This document shows positions 16,735-24,972 of a stretch of DNA of 64,000 bases, piece by piece. The notes beneath the pieces were generated by a model that searched no databases, was not told the DNA's origin, and saw only the letters and a list, made by a program, of their open reading frames with translations. The stretch is from JACCTU01 sp963700495 (lineage in GTDB: Bacteria > Actinomycetota > Thermoleophilia > Gaiellales > Gaiellaceae), in contig CAVOXT010000003.1 of NCBI GenBank assembly GCA_963700495.1, positions 310,001-374,000 of the forward strand, read 5' to 3'. Position numbers and translations under genes: made by a program. Position 1 is the stretch's first letter. Every line of letters begins with the position of its first letter.

Positions 16735-17783
16735 GACCCGAAGAGCCTAGCGAGGGAGTCCGCGATCCGATTCGCAGTCTTACCGTCTCCGTACAGCTGG
16801 GGCCGGTCCGCGGGCATTCGCGCCTCGGCCACCGCCCGCGCGAGCGCGGCCGGGTCGTCGTCGACGAGTCGGTTGGCGCCCACCTCGACCGTATCGACCC
16901 ATTCGGTGCTCGGCCTGAGCGTCACGCACGGGACGCCGTACCAGTACGCCTCCTTCTGGAGACCGCCGGAGTCGGTCACGATCACGCGTGCCTGCGCGGC
17001 GAGCGCCACGAAGTCGAGGTAGCCGAGCGGCGGCAGCGTGAGGACGTGCTCGCGGAGCACGAGCCCGTCACGTTCGAGCGCGGCCGCCGTGCGCGGGTGC
17101 ACGGGGAAGACGACCGGCTCGGTCAGCCCGTTCAGACCCTCGACGATCCGAGCCAGGCGCTCCGAGCGGGTGTTCGCCTCGCGGTGGACGGTGGCGACGA
17201 GGTAGCGCCCGGGCGTCAGCTCGAGCTCGGCGAGGATGCGTGACCGCCGCCGAGCCGCGGGCGCGAGCCGCGCGGTCGCGTCGGCCATCACGTCGCCGAC
17301 GACCTCGACGACACCGCCGACGCCCTCTGCGGCGAGTGTCTCTCGCGAGCGCTCGTCCGGAGCGAAGAGCGCGGCGGCCAGCCGATCGACCTCGATCCGG
17401 TTCCGCTCCTCCGGCATCGAGAGATCGCCGCTCCGCAGGCCGGCCTCGACGTGCGCGAGCGGCACTTCGGCCCCGACGGCCGCGAGGGCTCCGGCCAGGG
17501 TCGAGTTCGTGTCCCCGTAGACGAGCACGACGTGGGGTCCCGCAGCCCGTACGGCGTCGAGGATCGGAGCCGTCATCGCCGCGACGTCGGGTGTGTGCAG
17601 ATCGAGCCGCACGTCCGGCTCGGGCAGGTCCAGCTCCTCGAAGAAGACGTCCGAGAGCTCGCGGTCGTAGTGCTGACCGGTGTGCAGCAGGACCTCCTCG
17701 ATCCCACGCACGCGCAGCGCCAGCGAGAGCGGCGCCGACTTGACGAACTGCGGGCGGTTGCCGACGACCGAGAGGACCTTCAT
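16731..17783 (-). CDS. UDP-N-acetylglucosamine 2-epimerase (WecB/WbpI family)
   Basis: The 350-residue GT-B-fold protein starts MKVLSVVGNRPQFVKSAPLSLAL. It has HTGQHYDRELSDVFFEEL, HVEAGLRSGD and the C-terminal substrate loop VTDSGGLQKEAYWYGVPCVTLR, all typical of non-hydrolysing 2-epimerases. It would interconvert UDP-GlcNAc and UDP-ManNAc, or the diacetamido-uronate pair if WbpI-like. It is the first gene of a four-gene reverse operon whose members all overlap by 4 nt. The promoter must lie in the 60-base gap before the divergent tRNA. Confidence 0.9.
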   Translation of the reverse strand: MKVLSVVGNRPQFVKSAPLSLALRVRGIEEVLLHTGQHYDRELSDVFFEELDLPEPDVRLDLHTPDVAAMTAPILDAVRAAGPHVVLVYGDTNSTLAGALAAVGAEVPLAHVEAGLRSGDLSMPEERNRIEVDRLAAALFAPDERSRETLAAEGVGGVVEVVGDVMADATARLAPAARRRSRILAELELTPGRYLVATVHREANTRSERLARIVEGLNGLTEPVVFPVHPRTAAALERDGLVLREHVLTLPPLGYLDFVALAAQARVIVTDSGGLQKEAYWYGVPCVTLRPSTEWVDTVEVGANRLVDDDPAALARAVAEARMPADRPQLYGDGKTANRIADSLARLFGS

Positions 17784-17844
17784 GAGCGCCAGCGAGTTTC
17801 ACAGACGCCGCGCCCTCGCTCGCTAGACTTCGCATCCCGCCCGC

Positions 17845-17917
<73 letters not shown>

Positions 17918-17986
17918 TTCGGAACATCCTGTAAAGCGACCGCTTCCGCGTCACCCGCTGAGTCGGGCGCCGGCGGCCACGAGCTA

Positions 17987-18280
17987 CTACCGCCGTTCCA
18001 CCCTCATATAGACATCAAACGCTTTTGCAGCGGGACAGAGCAAGATGCAGTTCAGCCGCTTCTCCAAGTCATCGATTTTGATGCATTTCGCGAGACACTC
18101 GAGGTCGCTGGCACCGAGTCCGGCCTGACGTCCGACGGCTGCTTTCGGCACCGCGACGATCGTAGCGGCGACGTCGCTGACGACGATCAGGTCGACGTTC
18201 TCGTCTTCGTCTAGATACGTTTTCGTCTGAAGCGACTTACCCGCACGGTCGTCTACCGAGACTGAATGTGTTTTGGTCAT
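17987..18280 (-). CDS. Unknown 97-residue protein beside tRNA-Lys, lower GC
   Basis: ATG 18280 is preceded on the reverse strand by a strong Shine-Dalgarno (AGGAGGTG, about 8 bases before the ATG), which decides the start. The product (MTKTHSVSVDDRAGKSLQTK...FDVYMRVERR) has an acidic centre (YLDEDENVDLIVV) and three Cys (LECLAKC, NCILLC). No family is recognised. The 17.93-18.33 kb stretch is visibly less GC-rich than its surroundings and lies next to a tRNA 3' end, as acquired genes often do, but no integrase or repeated tRNA end was found. Confidence 0.65.
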   Translation of the reverse strand: MTKTHSVSVDDRAGKSLQTKTYLDEDENVDLIVVSDVAATIVAVPKAAVGRQAGLGASDLECLAKCIKIDDLEKRLNCILLCPAAKAFDVYMRVERR

Positions 18281-18526
18281 GTGCTGTGCACCTCCTAGAC
18301 CTGGAACGGTGAGCACAGCCTACCCTGAGGTGTGGGGCTAGAGGAAAGTTGGATTCGGCAAGGACGGCCCGCTCGGATTCACGATCGCATCGTTCTGGTG
18401 GCTTCACGCCCGCCAAGGGGCGCTCGAGGCCGCAACACCACGGACGTACGCTTTCGCGAGCAAGCATCCTCGAGACGCACTCGGCCACAGATCCGACCGC
18501 GGGGCCAGCGGTGCTACCGTCGCCGT

Positions 18527-20107
18527 GTGACGACCGAGTTCCGGGTGCTCGGCCCGGTCGACGCGCTGGTCGACGGCCGTACCGTCCGGTTGGCGCCTCG
18601 TCCCCGCGCGGTGCTCGCGGTTCTGCTTCTGCACGCAGGGCAGGTCGTGTCCGCGTCGCGGCTGATCGACGCGGTGTGGGGCGACCGTCCGCCCGACACG
18701 GCCGCGAACGTCCTCCAGGGTTACGTCTCCTCGCTGCGCAAGACGTTGGGCCGGGACGCCGTCGAAACCCAGGGGCCGGGCTACCTGGTTCGGCTCGACC
18801 CCGACGCGCTCGACCTCGACCGGTTCCAGCGGCTTGCGACGGATGGGGCTCGTGCGCTCGAGGACGGCAGGCACGACGAGGCCGCGCGGCTGCTCCGGGA
18901 CGCGCTCACCGTCTGGCGCGGTGAGGCGCTGGCCGGCGTCGCCGAGGGTGACGTGCTGCGCCCTGCGGCGGCACGTCTCGACGAGCTTCGGCTCGTAGCG
19001 CAGGAGCGTCGTGTCGAGGCGGACCTCGCGTGCGGCCGCCAGCGCGAGCTCGTCGCGGAGCTCGAGGTGCTGACGGCCGAGCACCCGCTGCGCGAACGGC
19101 CCACGGCCCTGCTCATGCTCGCGCTCTATCGCTGCGGACGTCAGGCGGATGCGCTCGCCGTCTACCGCGCCACCCGGGCGAGGCTCGTCGACGAGCTCGG
19201 GCTGGAGCCCGCCGCGGCGCTGCAGGAGCTCGAGGCCGCGATTCTGCGTCACGACCGGGCTCTCGACGGCCCTGCCGAGCGCGGGTCCGTGAGGGGCCGG
19301 AGCTCCCACACGATCGTCGTCGCTGCCCTCGACCTTGCCGCCGCCGGGCATCTGGTGGCGCTCGCAGAGCAGCTTGCGCGCGAAGGAGACCGTGAAATCG
19401 TCGTCGCTTCGACCGTGACCGAGGCGGGAGCGCTCGGAGGCGCCTCGTCAGAGGTTCGGGTGCAGCGCGAGAGGCTCGTTGCGAGTGGCCTCGACGTTCG
19501 CGCTGCTGCGTTCACGTCGCTGACGCCCGGTGCCGACCTTGCACGAGTCGCTGTCGAGCAGGAGGCCGACCTGCTCCTGGTCGATGCACCGGAGCGGCTC
19601 CTCGAGGACGGCCGTCTGCTCGCCCTGCTCGACGATGCGCCGTGCGACGTCGCCGTGCTGGTCGGAGAGGAGCCGGGCCCCGGGCCGGTGCTCGTCCCGT
19701 TCACCGGTGTGGAGCACGACTGGGCCGCAGTCGAGCTTGGCGCCTGGTTGGCTCGCGCGCGTGCGACCCCACTCGTCCTCGCCGGCTCGGCCGTCGGCGG
19801 CGACGGTCGAGATGCCAGCCGGCTGCTTGCAAGCGCGTCGCTCGCGGTACAGCGCGCGCTGGGTGTCGACGCCGAGCCACATCTCGTGGAACCGACACCG
19901 GACGCCCTCGTCGAGGCCGCACGTGACGCAGGGGTCGTCGCGATGGGGCTGACCGATCGCTGGCGGCGTGACGGGGTCGGGCGTACCCGGACCGCGCTCG
20001 CCGCGTCGCCGCACCATCCGACGCTCCTCGTCCGTCGCGGGCTCCGCCCTGGAGGGCTTGCCCCGCATGGCAACGAGACCCGGTTTACCTGGACACTCGC
20101 CGGCTGA
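18527..20107 (+). CDS. SARP/AfsR-type transcriptional regulator with C-terminal USP-like region
   Basis: The 526-residue protein starts at GTG 18527. Residues about 5-90 are an OmpR-like winged helix (FRVLGPVDALVDGRTVRLAP...GYVSSLRKTLG), and about 95-245 are a bacterial transcriptional activator domain (DLDRFQRLATDGARALEDGRHDEAARLLRDAL). The rest (HTIVVAALDLAAAGHLVALAEQ..., then GPVLVPFTGVEHDWAAVELGAWLA) looks like two universal-stress-protein-like alpha/beta units instead of the NB-ARC/TPR part of AfsR. This suggests ligand-gated activation. It converges on the binding-protein gene with a 23-nt 3' overlap. Confidence 0.82.
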   Translation: MTTEFRVLGPVDALVDGRTVRLAPRPRAVLAVLLLHAGQVVSASRLIDAVWGDRPPDTAANVLQGYVSSLRKTLGRDAVETQGPGYLVRLDPDALDLDRFQRLATDGARALEDGRHDEAARLLRDALTVWRGEALAGVAEGDVLRPAAARLDELRLVAQERRVEADLACGRQRELVAELEVLTAEHPLRERPTALLMLALYRCGRQADALAVYRATRARLVDELGLEPAAALQELEAAILRHDRALDGPAERGSVRGRSSHTIVVAALDLAAAGHLVALAEQLAREGDREIVVASTVTEAGALGGASSEVRVQRERLVASGLDVRAAAFTSLTPGADLARVAVEQEADLLLVDAPERLLEDGRLLALLDDAPCDVAVLVGEEPGPGPVLVPFTGVEHDWAAVELGAWLARARATPLVLAGSAVGGDGRDASRLLASASLAVQRALGVDAEPHLVEPTPDALVEAARDAGVVAMGLTDRWRRDGVGRTRTALAASPHHPTLLVRRGLRPGGLAPHGNETRFTWTLAG

Positions 20108-21428
20108 TCGCCCCGGGCCGTGCCCACGGCGGCGGAGTCGTCTTCCGGCAGGGTTGGCTTCTCGGGCCCGGCGGCGGCGCCTGCGACAGGAGTCCGGCGA
20201 ACGTCTGCTCGACGTCGTTCGCGATGCTGATCGGCTCGGTGACCGTGGCGCCGCCGCGTCGGCGAAGGCGCACCAGAGGCACGTCGGTCACGACCTGCCG
20301 GTTCGCATCGAGGTGGACGTCCCCGCGAGGGAGTACGAGACGAATCCGTGCGAGCTCCTCCCGCAGACGGGCGCGACCGTCGGACAGGTCGCCGTCTGCT
20401 CGCTCGAGCGCGGTGAGCAACGCCTCGACCGAGTCTGCGTAGCCGACCACGAGCGACCACTGTTCGAAGCCCGCCGGGATGCGTGGGAAGGCGGCGCGGT
20501 AGCGTGCCTGGTAGTCCGCGAGCGCCTTGGACGGAGCCCCGGACCTGAACCGAGACGTCAGCGCCACCCCGTCGAGCTTGGCGCCCAGCGTCGACAGGAA
20601 CGTCGAGTCCTCCAGCTGCTGGTCCCAGAGCAGCAGCCGCCTGGACGGATCGTCGAGCCGCTTGAGCAGCTCGCCGACGACCGTCGTCGCCGAGTCGAAC
20701 GGCGTCAGGAACGACGCCACGCCGTCGCTGCCCGAAGCGACGACACGTGCGGCGACTGACGCGTCGTTCTCCGGGGGGTACGGGGAGCGGTAGACCTGCG
20801 TGTCGATCGTTCCTCCGAGCGCACAGAACTCGGCCACGAACGCAGCCGCGCCGCCCCATCCTGCAGGCTGATTGCCGGCCACGATGCTCGCGTGCCGCCA
20901 GCCAAGCTGGTTGTACGCGTAGGCGCCGAGCCCTGCGGCCTGCTGACCGAAGTCCGCCGTGAACCGATAGAGGTTCGGTGCGGGTCGGCGCAACGTGGTC
21001 TCCTGCTCTTCCCAGAACGTGGCCAGGAACGGCACGTCGGGATAGAGACGAGCCACCTCGCGTGCCGCGATCGACGCGCCTCCGACGACTGCGTCGACGT
21101 GCTCCTGCTCGACGAGCCGGCGTGCCTCCTCGATGAACACCGCGTGCTCGCCGAGCTCGGAGCAGCCGCGCACGAGCTCGACCTTCCGACCCGCGACGAC
21201 GGCTGGTGTCACTCCTGCAGTTGGCGTGACGCCGACGAGTCGGGCTCCTCGGCGCACGAGCGGGAGCTCGGCACCCGAGAGCTCGACCTCCTCGTACGCG
21301 CGGAAAGGCCCCTGGCAATCGGTGAGGAGCCCGATTCTGATCGGATCCTCGTCGCCGGCACAGCCCGTGACACCGAGCAGGAGCAGAGCCGCGGCGGCCA
21401 TCGTGGGGAGGAACGACCTAGTCGTCAT
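20085..21428 (-). CDS. Substrate-binding lipoprotein, periplasmic-binding type I (LivJ-like)
   Basis: The 447-residue protein has a lipoprotein signal (AAAALLLLGVTGC, lipobox LGVTGC). The start of the type I fold follows: PIRIGLLTDCQGPFRAYEEVELSGAELPL. VDAVVGGASIAAREVARLYPDVPFLATF and QLGWRHASIVAGNQPAGWGGAAAFVAEF match branched-chain amino-acid/amide-binding proteins. No permease or ATPase gene is adjacent, so it may serve as a sensor or an orphan binding protein. It overlaps the following kinase gene by 11 nt. Confidence 0.85.
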   Translation of the reverse strand: MTTRSFLPTMAAAALLLLGVTGCAGDEDPIRIGLLTDCQGPFRAYEEVELSGAELPLVRRGARLVGVTPTAGVTPAVVAGRKVELVRGCSELGEHAVFIEEARRLVEQEHVDAVVGGASIAAREVARLYPDVPFLATFWEEQETTLRRPAPNLYRFTADFGQQAAGLGAYAYNQLGWRHASIVAGNQPAGWGGAAAFVAEFCALGGTIDTQVYRSPYPPENDASVAARVVASGSDGVASFLTPFDSATTVVGELLKRLDDPSRRLLLWDQQLEDSTFLSTLGAKLDGVALTSRFRSGAPSKALADYQARYRAAFPRIPAGFEQWSLVVGYADSVEALLTALERADGDLSDGRARLREELARIRLVLPRGDVHLDANRQVVTDVPLVRLRRRGGATVTEPISIANDVEQTFAGLLSQAPPPGPRSQPCRKTTPPPWARPGAISRRVSR

Positions 21429-23286
21429 CCGCGGTCACCCAGACGCCTCCTGCGCCCACCGCGAGCTCGCGCGGAGAGCCCTGGACGTCGATTGTCTTGA
21501 CCACTTTCCGCGTGCGTGGATCGATTTGGCTCACCGAGCCGTCGAGTGCGCTTGCGACCCACACACTGCCGAGACCGGCTGCCACCCCGCTTGCGCCGCG
21601 CGGAACGTCGATCGTCGCCGTCAGCCGACCTGTTGCCGGGTCGATGCGGCCCACGACGTCATCGATCGGGCCGCTGACCCAGATACCTCCCTCTCCGGCG
21701 GCGATCGACCGCGGCGCAAAAGGCAGGCGCGTGATCCCGAGGATCTTGCCGCTCAGGCGGTCGACCTTGAACACGCGGCGGTCGGCCGCGTCACCGACGA
21801 TCCAGAGCGCGCCCTCCCCGACCGCCATGTCGCGCATCGACCACCGGTCCGTCTCGGCGGAACGCGGCATCTGGAACGGGACGCGCGCCGCCTCGACGAC
21901 CCTGAGCCGCCCGACGCTCGTGGACAGTCGCTCGATGGAGGGGCAGCCGGCGACCCACACGACACGCTCACCTGCGGCGATCGAGCACGCGTCCGCCGAC
22001 ACGCCCGCTTCCCGGTTGCCGGTGACCGAGTCGTAGCGTGTGACGCTCCCGTTGAGCGCCGTTCCCCCGTCCGTTGCCACATAGACGTCGTCCGAGAGCG
22101 CTGCGACGTCGCGCGGCTCGCCGGCGGTGGTGAACCGCTCGACGTCGCCGGTAGCGGGATCGAGACGCCAGAGGGAGCCGTCGCGGTAGTCGCCGACCCA
22201 AACACGACTACTGCTCGTCGCCACCGCTCGCGGGTGCGACGAGACCGTGTATGTCGCAGAGACCTTGCTCGACGCCGGGTCGATCCGGACGATGGTGCCG
22301 CCGGATGCAAGGGCTCCCTCCCCACCGCTGCGGGCGAACAGAGCCGCCGCAACCGCGACAACACCGGCGAGTACGACCAGCGAAGCGGCGAGAACGAGAA
22401 CGCGTCGCGACGGCCGAGCGGCCGCGAGTCCGAGCGCGACGCGCGCCTCCTCGACGAGCTGGCGACAGCTTGGCTGCCGCTCCGCCCGGTCCTTGCTCAT
22501 CGCGCGCGCCAGCACCCGGTCGACCGCGGGGGGTAGCGCCGCAGCGCGCTCGCTCGCGCTGGGCGGTTCCTGCTCCAGATGCGCGTAGACGACGGCGACG
22601 TCCGACGCGCCGGAGAAGGGGAGCGTGCCTGTCAACGTCTCGAAGAGAAGGCAGCCGAGCGAATACACGTCGGCCCGGCCGTCGATGTCGTCGCCGCGGA
22701 TCTGCTCCGGCGCGACGTAGTCGACCGTCCCCATGAACTGGCCGTCGGTAGGCCTGCGGTCCGAAGCGCTTTGAGTGAGACCGAAGTCGGCCAGGTACGC
22801 GTGTTCACGACCGCTCTGCTGATCCAGCAGGATGTTCGACGGCTTCACGTCGCGATGCACGAGGCCTCTTTCGTGCGCAGCGTCGAGTGCGTCGGCGACC
22901 TGGGCGGCGACCGCAACCGCCCGCTCAGGCGCGAGCGCGCCCTCGCGGCGGAGTAGTGCCTTGAGATCGGTGCCGTCGACGAACCGCATCGCGAGGTACA
23001 GCCGGCCGTCGGCCTCTCCGGCGTCGTAGATGGGGATCACGTTGGGGTGGTCGAGGCTCGCGGCGAGCCTCGACTCGCGGACGAGGCGCTCTCGAAACGC
23101 GTCGTTCTCCGCGAAACGCTCGGCGAGCAGCTTCAGGGCCACGGGACGATTGAGCCTGGCGTCGAGGGCTCTGTAGACGTCGCCCATGCCCCCACGCCCT
23201 ACGAGCTCGCCGAGCTCGTAGCCGGCGACGGTGGACCCAGTCACTGCTTTGTGCTCGGACCCCAATCTCTCGCGATTGTCGCTCAT
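21418..23286 (-). CDS. Transmembrane Ser/Thr protein kinase with extracellular beta-propeller-like domain
   Basis: The protein has 622 residues from ATG 23286; GTG 23349 would read through a strong hairpin and is disfavoured. The kinase domain covers about residues 20-280: P-loop ELVGRGGMGDVYRA, VAVK-type lysine in PVALKLL, catalytic HRDVKPSN, DFG, and APEQIRGD. One membrane helix follows (RRVLVLAASLVVLAGVVAVAAALFA). The outer part repeats VWVGDYRDGSLWRLDPATGDV-like units, which fit a Vgb/YncE-type propeller. It shares a transcript with the binding lipoprotein, so a sensing complex is possible. Confidence 0.92.
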   Translation of the reverse strand: MSDNRERLGSEHKAVTGSTVAGYELGELVGRGGMGDVYRALDARLNRPVALKLLAERFAENDAFRERLVRESRLAASLDHPNVIPIYDAGEADGRLYLAMRFVDGTDLKALLRREGALAPERAVAVAAQVADALDAAHERGLVHRDVKPSNILLDQQSGREHAYLADFGLTQSASDRRPTDGQFMGTVDYVAPEQIRGDDIDGRADVYSLGCLLFETLTGTLPFSGASDVAVVYAHLEQEPPSASERAAALPPAVDRVLARAMSKDRAERQPSCRQLVEEARVALGLAAARPSRRVLVLAASLVVLAGVVAVAAALFARSGGEGALASGGTIVRIDPASSKVSATYTVSSHPRAVATSSSRVWVGDYRDGSLWRLDPATGDVERFTTAGEPRDVAALSDDVYVATDGGTALNGSVTRYDSVTGNREAGVSADACSIAAGERVVWVAGCPSIERLSTSVGRLRVVEAARVPFQMPRSAETDRWSMRDMAVGEGALWIVGDAADRRVFKVDRLSGKILGITRLPFAPRSIAAGEGGIWVSGPIDDVVGRIDPATGRLTATIDVPRGASGVAAGLGSVWVASALDGSVSQIDPRTRKVVKTIDVQGSPRELAVGAGGVWVTADDD

Positions 23287-23298
23287 CGACGGCCACGA

Positions 23299-23332
23299 GG
23301 AAGGGGGCGGGACGTCTCGCCCGCCCCCTTCC
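23299..23332. terminator. Perfect 13-bp GC hairpin
   Basis: GGAAGGGGGCGGG and CCCGCCCCCTTCC pair perfectly around an 8-nt loop. It lies between the small reverse gene ending at 23352 and the kinase ATG, so it may terminate the former or act as an attenuator in the kinase leader. There is no T-run on either strand. Confidence 0.6.
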
Positions 23333-23351
23333 TTGGCGTTGCCGGCCACGC

Positions 23352-23549
23352 TCAGCCGAGCAGCTTCCCGACGTAGGTCGTAACGACGCTGCCGTCAGGT
23401 TTGGGCGTGTCCTTCATCGTGATCGTGCCCTGTGCGTTCGCAAAGTCCTCCGTTCCGCCGGTTACCGGATGCACGCAGGCGCCGAAGAGAAGCGCTCCGG
23501 TCGTCGTGTCGAGCTGTCCCTCGATCGGAGCGGCGCGGTGCCGCGTCAT
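23352..23549 (-). pseudogene. C-terminal fragment of an allene-oxide-cyclase/dirigent-like barrel protein
   Basis: The 65-residue frame ends GGTEDFANAQGTITMKDT...VVTTYVGKLLG. This resembles the last strands of the secreted barrel proteins common in actinobacteria (TGGTGxFANAxGTxxxxD). No signal peptide or N-terminal half can be read upstream in any frame, so it looks 5'-truncated. A genuine 65-residue protein starting at ATG 23549 is possible but less likely. Family similarity is judged by eye and is uncertain. Confidence 0.4.
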
Positions 23550-23648
23550 GCTTGTGTCGCGACGGTGACGCAGGACACTGGAGGGTTCCTTGAGGAACGC
23601 TGTACGCAGTCGATGTCCGGCAGCAGCCGGGTGCTTTCGTCCCCTGAA

Positions 23649-23870
23649 TCAGAGGGGAGGCCGCTGATCGTCGGCGTATGTTCGTCGAGACCAGTATCCG
23701 GGGCCGCCCCACGACGACCAGAACACCATCGAGAGCACGAGTCCGAGGATCCCGACGATCATCAGGATCCAGCCGACCACCTGCACGTCGAGGCCGGAGA
23801 CTTCGTAGGTGACGGCGAAGGCGAGGATCGCTCCCACCGCGATCAGGAAGACGCTCACTCCGATTCCCAC
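23649..23870 (-). CDS. DUF6458-family two-helix membrane protein
   Basis: The 73-residue protein reads GIGVSVFLIAVGAILAFAV, then VVGWILMIVGILGLVLSMVFW, giving two membrane helices with a short loop and a basic tail. This is the DUF6458 pattern frequent in actinobacteria, with no known function. GTG 23870 has an excellent Shine-Dalgarno (AGGAGGT) 5 bases upstream. It diverges from ctaC. Confidence 0.85.
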   Translation of the reverse strand: MGIGVSVFLIAVGAILAFAVTYEVSGLDVQVVGWILMIVGILGLVLSMVFWSSWGGPGYWSRRTYADDQRPPL

Positions 23871-23994
23871 CTAGACCTCCTTGAAGGGTTCAGGCTCGGA
23901 ACGGTTGCCGGTGCCTCAGAACCGAAAACCTCGTCTTCGTTGCGCGCGGCTCAATCTGGCACCCGTCAAGCCCGTTCAGTAGGCTCGACCGGCC

Positions 23995-24972
23995 TTGCGC
24001 AGGGGAGCGATCTTCTCCTTGATTGCGATCGCGCTGGTCGTCGCTGCCGCGGCGACGGCACTCGCCGTCTTCGTCGACTGGCTCCCTGAGTCGGCCTCCG
24101 AGGAGCGCCAGGGGATCGACCTGGTGATGTGGGTCACGATCGGGATCTGCATCTTCGTCTTCGCCGTCGTCGCAGCGGTCTCCATCTACGCGGGGATCAA
24201 CTTCCGCGTCAAGCCCGACGACGACTCGGACGGCCCGCCGATCCACGGCCACACCGGGCTCGAGATCGCGTGGACGGCCGTGCCGACCATCTTCGTGACG
24301 GTGATCGCCGTGCTGAGCGCGGTCGTGCTCGCCCAGAACGACGACGCAAAGGGCACGCCGATGCGCGTGGACGTGCGCGCGCAGCAGTTCGCCTGGCAGT
24401 TCACGTACCCCGAGCAGGGCAACATCAAGGCGACGAGGCTCTACCTGCCCGTCGACCGCTCGACGAAGCTGGTCATGACCTCGATCCACTCCGACGGCAG
24501 CCCCGACGTGATCCACTCCTTCTGGGTGCCGGAGTTCGGCCAGAAGCAGGACGTGGTGCCGGGGATCGTCACGACGCTCATCATCACCCCGACCAAGGTG
24601 GGGAACTACCGGGTCATCTGCACGGAGCTTTGCGGACTGGGCCACGCGCTCATGCGCACCCGCGCGATCGTGCTCAGCCAGAGCGGCTTCGCGCGCTGGG
24701 TGCAAGAGCAGCGTCAGGGTGCTGCGCAGGGCGGCGGCGGAGAGGTCGACGCCAAAGGAACGTTTGCTTCCACGTGCGGCGGCTGCCACACGCTGACGAA
24801 GGCGGGCACGAACGGCCAGGTCGGCCCGAAGCTCGACGACCTTGCCCTGACACCCGACGCCGTCGAAAAGCAGATTCGTAACGGGGGCGGCGGGATGCCC
24901 CCGTTCGAGGGCCAGCTCTCCGACGCGCAGATCAATGCGCTCGTGCAGTATCTGACGGGGGCGAACCAATGA
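23995..24972 (+). CDS. ctaC: Cytochrome c oxidase subunit II fused to cytochrome c (caa3 type)
   Basis: The 325-residue subunit has two membrane helices at about residues 5-25 and 42-66, plus a third hydrophobic segment near TAVPTIFVTVIAVLSAVVLA. The periplasmic cupredoxin follows. CuA ligands are visible: HSFWVPEFG gives a His and CTELCGLGHALM gives the CxExCxxxH cluster and Met. The C-terminal ~75 residues are a class I cytochrome c (C261GGCH265, axial Met in GGMPPFEG). Electrons thus enter through a tethered haem c. Start TTG 23995 follows a 124-base divergent promoter gap. Confidence 0.95.
   Translation: MRRGAIFSLIAIALVVAAAATALAVFVDWLPESASEERQGIDLVMWVTIGICIFVFAVVAAVSIYAGINFRVKPDDDSDGPPIHGHTGLEIAWTAVPTIFVTVIAVLSAVVLAQNDDAKGTPMRVDVRAQQFAWQFTYPEQGNIKATRLYLPVDRSTKLVMTSIHSDGSPDVIHSFWVPEFGQKQDVVPGIVTTLIITPTKVGNYRVICTELCGLGHALMRTRAIVLSQSGFARWVQEQRQGAAQGGGGEVDAKGTFASTCGGCHTLTKAGTNGQVGPKLDDLALTPDAVEKQIRNGGGGMPPFEGQLSDAQINALVQYLTGANQ

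Noticed and set aside
17918..18330. A tRNA-anchored genomic island
   Set aside because: No integrase, no repeat of the tRNA 3' end and only one small gene; the sequence on both sides is ordinary chromosome.
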